7,249 nucleotides of DNA from Lachnospiraceae bacterium UBA1267 (GTDB taxonomy: Bacteria > Bacillota > Clostridia > Lachnospirales > Lachnospiraceae), in contig DBVJ01000130.1 of assembly GCA_002308115.1 (NCBI GenBank), positions 773 to 8,021 on the forward strand, written 5' to 3'. The position numbers and the translations under genes were made by a program. Below, piece after piece: positions 1 to 5,180 of the stretch. The notes under the pieces were generated by a model, which was not told where the DNA came from, ran no database searches, and saw only the letters and a list, made by a program, of their open reading frames with translations. Position 1 is the first letter of the stretch. Every line of letters begins with the position of its first letter.

Positions 1-303
1 CTGCCGCCGTTCTTTCTCTCCTTGCTGGTCCCGAAGGAATGGCCCAGATGGGGAAGAGCGCTGGCCTATGCGGGCATCGGGTTCCTAAGCGGCATCACAT
101 TCGGCACACTCTTTGCCCCGGCTCAGGCGCTTTTTTACGGCCTGAATCTCAAAGGAATGTTTGCGTGGATACTTTCAGGTCTTCCTTATGATGTCGTACA
201 TGCGGTCTCCAACACGATCCTTTGCGGCTACATTTGTGTTCCTCTGATCGACCTCATCAGACTCCTCGCCGGAAAAATGAAAAGCGGCCGGACGGTGTCC
301 TGA
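1..303 (+). CDS. ECF transporter S component-like membrane protein (3' part, cut by the window edge)
   Basis: The frame is open from base 1 to a TGA at 301-303 and gives 100 residues; the true start lies upstream, so the TTG at 22 is not taken as the start. The visible part has two or three hydrophobic segments: residues 3-10, about 21-45 (AYAGIGFLSGITFGTLFAP) and about 52-88. It ends in a short basic tail (GKMKSGRTVS). The segment GLPYDVVHAVSNTILCGYIC followed by VPLIDLIRLL resembles the last helix of ECF-type vitamin or cofactor uptake S components, where a 'P[FY]D..H..[GS]N' motif precedes a helix ending in 'PL...L'. S components bind a vitamin-like substrate in the membrane and dock on the shared EcfA/A'/T module. 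The substrate cannot be named from this fragment. The next gene starts 38 bases downstream with no terminator between, so read-through into the glycosyltransferases is possible. Another small polytopic membrane family remains possible. Confidence 0.6.
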   Translation: MPPFFLSLLVPKEWPRWGRALAYAGIGFLSGITFGTLFAPAQALFYGLNLKGMFAWILSGLPYDVVHAVSNTILCGYICVPLIDLIRLLAGKMKSGRTVS

Positions 304-325
304 ACACCCGGACAGCCTCTGACGA

Positions 326-334
326 CAGAAAGGA
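326..334 (+). promoter_or_regulatory. Ribosome binding site that fixes the GTG start at 342
   Basis: The purine-rich AGAAAGGA, with AGGA at 331-334, lies 7 bases before the GTG at 342-344. The same frame is open further upstream and could start at 222, but that extension overlaps the preceding gene by 82 bases and encodes a polar, basic stretch unlike the start of a GT2 domain. The protein from 342 begins directly with the first beta strand of a GT-A fold (KFDILFVTYNSS). Confidence 0.7.
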
Positions 335-341
335 TGACAAC

Positions 342-2039
342 GTGAAATTCGATATCCTCTTCGTAACATACAATTCATCCAAATGGATCCGTTCTTTAGT
401 GGAAAGCATTGCGGCTTCCGACTATGATCTCCGGGATCTGACGCTGATCTTCCATGACAACGCCAGCACGGACGATTCCGTCGAGCGTCTTCTGGAAGCA
501 AAGGCGCAGTACGGCGCACGTTTCGGCGGCTTTATCGTGGACGCGGGAAAGAAGAACGTGGGCTTCGGCGCCGGAAACAATCTGGCGGCTTCGCTCGGGG
601 AGAACGAATACCTCTTCATTTTCAACGTGGACACGAAAATGCACACGGATACGCTGAAAAGGCTCGAAGAGGAGATCCTCGGATCCGATCCCTCCGTCGG
701 CATGTGGGAGCTTTGCCAGAAGCCATACGAGCATCCGAAATACTATGATCCGCTGACCGGCTATACCTCCTGGTGCTCCGGCGCGTGCATGATCGTCAGA
801 CGGCAGATCTTCGAGGAACTGGGCGGCTTTGACAAGAACATTTTCATGTACGCCGAGGATGTGGATCTTTCATGGAATTTCCGGAAACACGGGTGGAATC
901 TGAAATATCTCTGGAACGTTGAGATCGACCATTACTCCTATGACCCGGAGAATCTTCTGAAACCCATCCAGTTCCTGTACAGTTATCTGAACAACTGGTA
1001 TCTCCGGGCGAAGTACGGCACTTTCCGGAATTTCCTCGGCGGATTCATGATCTTCCAGAGGATCCCGCGCCACGGCGCTTATCTGCCGGAAGGCACTTCG
1101 GAAGAAGTGCGTCAGACAGTCCTCAAAGAAGCCCGCAAAGTGTTCATCCCGAGCTGTTTTAAATTCTTCTTCACATGGCTCAAAAACGCGGCGAGGCACG
1201 GAGATTTCCACCCGGTGTTTCGCTGGATCGATTATGAAGCGCAGGGCACAGGCGCGTTTACCCTTTATCCGCCCTGCGACGACGGTCCTCTGGTATCCAT
1301 CGTGATCCGCACCATGAGCCGCCCGGAAGCGCTTCGGGAAGCGTTGTATTCCGTGAGACAGCAGAGCTACAAAAATGTGGAGGCCGTCGTCGTGGAAGAC
1401 GGCCCGGCGGATTCGGAGGAAATGATCCGCAGAGAATTCCCGGATCTCCGCGTCAATTATGTGGCCCTCGGAGAGAACCAGGGACGCTGCAAAGCCGGGA
1501 ACATCGCCATGTCCCGCGCAAAGGGCAAGTACCTGAACTTCCTGGACGACGACGACATGCTGTATCCGAAACATGTGGAAACACTGGTGGGATTCCTGGA
1601 GCGGGAAAATGCCTGGGCGGCCTATGCCGGCGCGTTTGAGAGCCGTATCGACGTGCTCTCAAAGAAGCCATACAGCTACCAGGTCCGTGAAGTACAGTCC
1701 GTCTGCACGCAGGATTTCACCGAAGAAGAGATGCTGGACACCAACTTCATCCCGATCCAGTGCCTGATGTTCCGCCGCGAGATCTTTGAGGAACTCGGCG
1801 GATTCGATACGACAGTGGAGACCTTTGAGGACTGGGACCTCTGGACACGCTATTCGATGAAGTATCCTTTCCTTCGCGTGGATAAAACGACCAGTGTCTT
1901 CAGGACCCCTTATGACCCGCAGGTTTTTGAAGCCAGAAAAGCCGTCATCGAGCGGACAAGACCGTATCTCATGGAGAAGTTCGAACATTACAAGGCGGGA
2001 GATCTCCGCGCGGAGATCCCGGGACTGGAGCGGAAATGA
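342..2039 (+). CDS. Two-domain family 2 glycosyltransferase (tandem GT-A)
   Basis: The product is 565 residues from the GTG at 342, with no signal peptide or obvious membrane span, so it is probably cytoplasmic or peripheral to the membrane. It has two GT2 domains in a row. Domain 1 (about 3-240) has FVTYNSS at the first strand, HDNASTDDS (38-46) for nucleotide binding, NVGFGAGNN (72-80), the metal-site equivalent NVD (95-97), and a GGFDKNIFMYAEDVDLSW segment with the putative catalytic ED at 172-173. This pattern resembles rhamnosyltransferase-like GT2 enzymes. A linker of about 75 residues follows. Domain 2 (about 316-520) has SIVIRTMSRP, VEDGPAD (351-357), the metal-binding LDDDD (401-405), and GGFDTTVETFEDWDLW with ED at 496-497. 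Both active sites look complete, so one chain may add two sugars using nucleotide-sugar donors. The next gene overlaps by four bases and is also a GT2, pointing to assembly of a surface polysaccharide or glycan. Donor and acceptor cannot be told from sequence alone. Confidence 0.88.
   Translation: MKFDILFVTYNSSKWIRSLVESIAASDYDLRDLTLIFHDNASTDDSVERLLEAKAQYGARFGGFIVDAGKKNVGFGAGNNLAASLGENEYLFIFNVDTKMHTDTLKRLEEEILGSDPSVGMWELCQKPYEHPKYYDPLTGYTSWCSGACMIVRRQIFEELGGFDKNIFMYAEDVDLSWNFRKHGWNLKYLWNVEIDHYSYDPENLLKPIQFLYSYLNNWYLRAKYGTFRNFLGGFMIFQRIPRHGAYLPEGTSEEVRQTVLKEARKVFIPSCFKFFFTWLKNAARHGDFHPVFRWIDYEAQGTGAFTLYPPCDDGPLVSIVIRTMSRPEALREALYSVRQQSYKNVEAVVVEDGPADSEEMIRREFPDLRVNYVALGENQGRCKAGNIAMSRAKGKYLNFLDDDDMLYPKHVETLVGFLERENAWAAYAGAFESRIDVLSKKPYSYQVREVQSVCTQDFTEEEMLDTNFIPIQCLMFRREIFEELGGFDTTVETFEDWDLWTRYSMKYPFLRVDKTTSVFRTPYDPQVFEARKAVIERTRPYLMEKFEHYKAGDLRAEIPGLERK
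2001..2018. repeat. 18-bp perfect palindrome at the end of the first glycosyltransferase gene
   Basis: GATCTCCGCGCGGAGATC reads the same on both strands. In RNA it could form a 7-bp stem with a GCGC loop. It lies inside the coding sequence (encoding part of GDLRAEIP) and ends 17 bases before the coupled ATG at 2036. It leaves the GGAG at 2027-2030 free. A role in controlling the second gene is inference only, as the coded residues could explain it by chance. Confidence 0.5.
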
Positions 2040-3568
2040 ATGCGAGACAGTTTCTTCTGAAAGCGGAGAACAAACTCCTTCATACCAACGACAAACGCTA
2101 TCATGCATGGTTTGAGAAAAACCGCGTGACGGAGGCGGAACTTCTCAGGCAGCGCGAGGAACATTTTCCGAATGAACCCCTCATCAGCATCCTGGTGCCG
2201 GTCTATAAAACCCCGATCCCTTTCCTTCAGGCGATGATCGACAGTGTGCTCAGGCAAAGCTACGGACGGTTTCAGCTGATCCTCGCGAATGCCTCTCCGG
2301 AGGATACTGAACTGTCGAAGACGCTCAAAGCCTATGCGGACAAAGAAAAACGCATTCTCGTGTTTGACCTCGCGGAAAACGGCGGGATCTCCCGTAACAC
2401 GAATGCGGCCGCGCGGCGTGCGGAAGGGGAGTGGACCGCGCTCTTTGACCATGACGACCTTCTGGAACCGGATGCGCTCTATACCTACGTCAAAACGCTT
2501 CAGGAGAACCCGGACGCGGACGTGTTCTACTGCGACGAGGACAAGGTCACAGAGGCGGGAAATGACTGGTTCTTCCCGAACTTCAAGCCGGATTTTGCGC
2601 CCGACACACTTCGGTCCAGCAATTATATCTGCCATTTTCTCATGATGCGTACGGAACTCTTCCAAGCGCTCGGAGGACTGGATCCGGCCTTTGACGGCGC
2701 CCAGGACTATGATCTGGTGCTTCGCGCGTCAGAACGTACGAACGCATTTGTCCACGTGCCGAGAGTCCTGTATCACTGGAGAAGCCACCCCCGGTCGACC
2801 GCAAAAAGCATGGACACCAAGAACTATGCCGCAAGCGCGGGCCTTCGGGCACTCAAGGCGTATCTTGACCGTCTGGGCATACGCGCGGAATGCGAGGATG
2901 CCCAAAACCCGGGCTGGTTCTTTATAAACCCCGAAGAACCTCTTGGGGAGATCGTGGAAGCCGTCACGGAGGAAGACTCTCTGGAAGGCCTCAAAAAGGC
3001 CCTTGACGGGGCTTTGTCCGAAAACGAAGCGGAATACGTGCTGATCCGAAGAAAAGGCACAGAAGCCCTTTCCGAGGCTCAGAAAAGCCTTCTCAAAGGA
3101 CGCTTTGTCTTTCCCATGACCGGCGCAGCCGGACCGAGACTGCTCTATGCGAACGGAATGACCAAAAGCGCCGGCATCCATGTCCGAAAAGACGGAAAGG
3201 CGCTTCACTACTTCAAAGGGGAGGAACCCGAGAAACCCGGCTACATGTGCAGAGCGATCACGGCTTCCAATGTGCAGGCCTTGAGTCTGGACTGCATCCT
3301 GATCCGAAAGGCGCTTCTCCACGAGTGGCTTTCAGAAGGAGACGCTAAGTCTGAAGATTCTTTGGAAAGGCTTTCTGTAAGCCTCGGATTGTTCCTTCAG
3401 AGGAAAGGCTTCCTTCTCGTCATGGATCCCCGGGTCACGCTCCGGACGGACCAGAAAGAACCGCTTCTGGGCTTCTCGGACGGCCTTCTGGGACGGCCTG
3501 CATTGAATCTTCCGCGGGATCCCTTCTATCATCCTTCTCTGTCGGAAACGAGACCCTTCCTGGTCTGA
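2036..3568 (+). CDS. Family 2 glycosyltransferase, rhamnan/cell-wall polysaccharide type, with degenerate second GT domain
   Basis: The product is 510 residues. The ATG at 2036 overlaps the TGA of the previous gene (ATGA), and GGAG at 2027-2030 gives a 5-base spacing, so translation is probably coupled. After a short helical lead containing RYHAWFEKNR, the GT2 domain spans about 48-250: PLISILVPVYKTP (48-60), FDHDDLLEP (137-145) with the metal-binding DHDD, FYCDEDK (164-170), FKPDFAPDTLRSSNYICHF (183-201), the catalytic-region GAQDYDLVLR (221-230) and YHWRSHPRSTA (246-256). These are hallmarks of the GT2 enzymes found in Firmicute rhamnose-polysaccharide clusters. In that family a second GT2 domain normally follows. 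Here residues about 300-510 keep its landmarks (PRLLYANGMTKSAGIHV, PGYMCRAITASNVQALSLD, closing DPFYHPSL) but lack a recognisable DXD and ED motif. The enzyme probably acts at the inner membrane face together with its upstream partner; the sugar is unknown. Confidence 0.88.
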   Translation: MNARQFLLKAENKLLHTNDKRYHAWFEKNRVTEAELLRQREEHFPNEPLISILVPVYKTPIPFLQAMIDSVLRQSYGRFQLILANASPEDTELSKTLKAYADKEKRILVFDLAENGGISRNTNAAARRAEGEWTALFDHDDLLEPDALYTYVKTLQENPDADVFYCDEDKVTEAGNDWFFPNFKPDFAPDTLRSSNYICHFLMMRTELFQALGGLDPAFDGAQDYDLVLRASERTNAFVHVPRVLYHWRSHPRSTAKSMDTKNYAASAGLRALKAYLDRLGIRAECEDAQNPGWFFINPEEPLGEIVEAVTEEDSLEGLKKALDGALSENEAEYVLIRRKGTEALSEAQKSLLKGRFVFPMTGAAGPRLLYANGMTKSAGIHVRKDGKALHYFKGEEPEKPGYMCRAITASNVQALSLDCILIRKALLHEWLSEGDAKSEDSLERLSVSLGLFLQRKGFLLVMDPRVTLRTDQKEPLLGFSDGLLGRPALNLPRDPFYHPSLSETRPFLV

Positions 3569-3590
3569 AAAAAAGATGGATCCATCATAA

Positions 3591-3628
3591 AAAAGACGCT
3601 CCGGATTAATGTGACCGGAGCGTCTTTT
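3591..3628. terminator. Bidirectional intrinsic terminator between convergent genes
   Basis: A perfect 14-bp inverted repeat (AAAAGACGCTCCGG at 3591-3604, CCGGAGCGTCTTTT at 3615-3628) encloses a 10-base loop. Read on the + strand it ends in TTTTATT, 22 bases after the glycosyltransferase stop. Read on the - strand it ends in six T (complement of 3589-3594), 13 bases after the MATE stop. It can therefore end transcription from both sides. The 73-base gap 3569-3641 holds nothing else. Confidence 0.92.
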
Positions 3629-3641
3629 ATTGCTGTGAAAC

Positions 3642-5060
3642 TCAGTCCTGTTTTCCGACCAGATCCACAAGCCAGATATTTTTCCTGACCCAGATGTATC
3701 CGAGGAGCACTTTGAAAAAGTTCGCGACGATCACGAACACATAGATCCACACGGCGGAGAGTGCCGTGAAGCGGCTCAGGATGAAGGCGACCGGGACGGA
3801 GACAGCCCAGAGCGAGACCGAATCGAAAAGGAAGGTACGAAGTGTCTTTCCGCCTGCGCGGAGCGTAAAATAAGCACCGTTCATAAACGCGTCCATCGGG
3901 CAGCTGAGCGCATCCGCCAGAAGGAAAGAAGACGCGATGGCCCGCACTTCATCCGTGGTGTTGTAGAAGTTCGGGAAGAAGAAGGATCCGGCCACGAGAA
4001 GCACGGCGGTCACGACGCTTGTCGCAACCGACAGAAACAGCATTTTATTGTCTTTGTCCTTGGCTTCCTCAAGCCTTCCGGCGCCCAGCAGCTGTCCGAT
4101 GATGATGCCGATGGCCGTGCCCATGGTAATGAAAATGATCCTGAGCAGGTTGTTCAGCGTTGTGGCGATGTTCAGACCGGCAACGACAGAGAGCCCGCGC
4201 ATGGAGTAGCACTGGGAGAGTGTCGCATAGGCAGTGGACCAGAGCGCCTCGTTGAGAAGAAGCGGAAGGCCTTTTTTGAGATACTTGCCGACTTCCCGAA
4301 GAGGCACCCAGAGTTTTTGGAAGACCCCTTTTGCCCAGGGCTGCTCGGTGGTATGGGTATGTGTCCAGATCATCACGATGAGCGCTTCCACGTAGCGGGA
4401 GGCCACGGTCGCAACCGCCGCGCCCTGAACGCCCATTTTCGGCATTCCCAGATTGCCGAAGATCAAAAGGTAATTGCCTAAAAGATTGACCAGCACCGCA
4501 ACGACGCCGGCTTTCATCGGGAGAACGGTCTGGCCGCATTCCCGAAGCGTGGAAGAGTAGGCCTGCAGAAGAAACACCGCAGGGAAGGAAAACATCAGTA
4601 TGTAAAGATATTGTTTTCCAAAATCAAGCGTCGCCTGAATGGAAGCGGCGTTCATGCCGCTTTCATCGTTCAGATAGAGGCTGATCAGGAAGGTTCCGAA
4701 GAAGTTGAGGATCAGAAAGGCCGCGATCGTCAGAAAGAAGCCGATCCAGAGTTTCACGCGGAAAGTACGGCGGATGCCCTCCTGATCGCCCGCGCCGCAG
4801 TACTGGGCGGTGAAGATCCCGATACCTCCCACGCCCCCGAACACGCAGAGCATGTACACAAAATGAAGCTGGTTCACGATGGAGACGCCGGACATTTCTT
4901 CTGTTCCGATCTGCCCCACCATGATATTGTCCAGCATGCCGACAAAGTTGGTGATGCCGTTCTGAATGATGATCGGAACGGCGATCGCAAGCACCATTTT
5001 GTAGAAAGCTTTGTCTCCGATGTATTTTGTCCGGAAACGCTGCCATAAACTGCTTTGCAT
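3642..5060 (-). CDS. MATE-family multidrug/cation efflux protein
   Basis: The product is 472 residues and strongly hydrophobic, with about 12 predicted membrane helices, the usual size for the MATE family. These proteins export organic cations, drugs or metabolites in exchange for Na+ or H+. Typical family segments are GMLDNIMVGQIGTEEMSGVS (41-60), FTAQYCGAGD (83-92), LRECGQTVLPMKAG (172-185), the conserved GVQGAAVATVASRYVE (210-225) closing the N-terminal half, LLLNEALWS (267-275) opening the second half, and IGQLLGAGRLEEAK (321-334). I start it at the ATG at 5060 because GAAGAGG lies 5 bases upstream. A longer frame to a TTG at 5129 would overlap the promoter -35 box and encode polar residues. 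The gene has its own promoter and terminator, so it is probably monocistronic. The substrate is unknown; it does not look broken. Confidence 0.93.
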   Translation of the reverse strand: MQSSLWQRFRTKYIGDKAFYKMVLAIAVPIIIQNGITNFVGMLDNIMVGQIGTEEMSGVSIVNQLHFVYMLCVFGGVGGIGIFTAQYCGAGDQEGIRRTFRVKLWIGFFLTIAAFLILNFFGTFLISLYLNDESGMNAASIQATLDFGKQYLYILMFSFPAVFLLQAYSSTLRECGQTVLPMKAGVVAVLVNLLGNYLLIFGNLGMPKMGVQGAAVATVASRYVEALIVMIWTHTHTTEQPWAKGVFQKLWVPLREVGKYLKKGLPLLLNEALWSTAYATLSQCYSMRGLSVVAGLNIATTLNNLLRIIFITMGTAIGIIIGQLLGAGRLEEAKDKDNKMLFLSVATSVVTAVLLVAGSFFFPNFYNTTDEVRAIASSFLLADALSCPMDAFMNGAYFTLRAGGKTLRTFLFDSVSLWAVSVPVAFILSRFTALSAVWIYVFVIVANFFKVLLGYIWVRKNIWLVDLVGKQD

Positions 5061-5065
5061 AGTGA

Positions 5066-5072
5066 CCTCTTC
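5066..5072 (-). promoter_or_regulatory. Ribosome binding site of the MATE gene
   Basis: On the - strand GAAGAGG is followed by five bases (TCACT) and then ATG (5060-5058). This decides the start in favour of 5060 over the upstream TTG at 5129. Confidence 0.7.
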
Positions 5073-5075
5073 TTG

Positions 5076-5093
5076 GTGTCTTTCAGGTGACAC
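5076..5093. promoter_or_regulatory. Inverted repeat in the MATE leader, possible operator or leader hairpin
   Basis: GTGTC (5076-5080) and GACAC (5089-5093) are inverted around an 8-base spacer, between the -10 box and the ribosome binding site. An AGGTGA motif also occurs twice, at 5085-5090 and 5096-5101. The position fits a regulator binding site for a drug-efflux gene, but the arms are only 5 bp and chance is a real alternative. Confidence 0.3.
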
Positions 5094-5100
5094 GAAGGTG

Positions 5101-5129
5101 ATTTTATCGTAGTAAGCTTTTTCCGTCAA
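5101..5129 (-). promoter_or_regulatory. Sigma-A-type promoter of the MATE gene
   Basis: On the - strand TTGACG (5129-5124) and TAAAAT (5106-5101) are separated by exactly 17 bases; each hexamer matches the housekeeping consensus at 5 of 6 positions. Transcription would start near 5094, giving a leader of about 30-35 bases before the ATG at 5060. The -35 box begins only two bases after the T-tract of the upstream VanW terminator, so the two units are tightly packed but separate. Confidence 0.8.
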
Positions 5130-5133
5130 TGAA

Positions 5134-5161
5134 AAAGGACCGGGTGAAGACCCGGTCCTTT
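5134..5161 (-). terminator. Intrinsic terminator of the VanW gene
   Basis: AAAGGACCGGG (- strand, 5161-5151) pairs perfectly with CCCGGTCCTTT (5144-5134) around a 6-base loop and is followed by a run of five T (5136-5132). It begins 19 bases after the VanW stop codon, so it ends the VanW operon just before the MATE promoter. Confidence 0.9.
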
Positions 5162-5180
5162 GCGTGTTCTGTAAAGTTGT

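Noticed and set aside
294..308. Small hairpin GGTGT/ACACC around the stop of the first gene as a terminator
   Set aside because: The stem is only 5 bp and no T-tract follows, so it cannot be called an intrinsic terminator.
222..341. Upstream extension of the first glycosyltransferase to 222
   Set aside because: It overlaps the transporter-like gene by 82 bases and gives a polar, basic 40-residue lead, while GTG at 342 has a well-spaced AGGA and starts right at the GT-A fold.
1093..1110. Hairpin GCACTTC-GGAA-GAAGTGC inside the first glycosyltransferase gene
   Set aside because: The 7-bp stem with a GNRA-like loop is neat, but it lies in mid-coding sequence with nothing around it, and GAAG/CTTC-rich codons make such stems frequent here.
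870..1574. Long - strand open frame of 234 codons opposite the first glycosyltransferase
   Set aside because: The + strand protein has clear GT2 motifs throughout this stretch; the antisense product shows no recognisable domain and is a by-product of codon bias.
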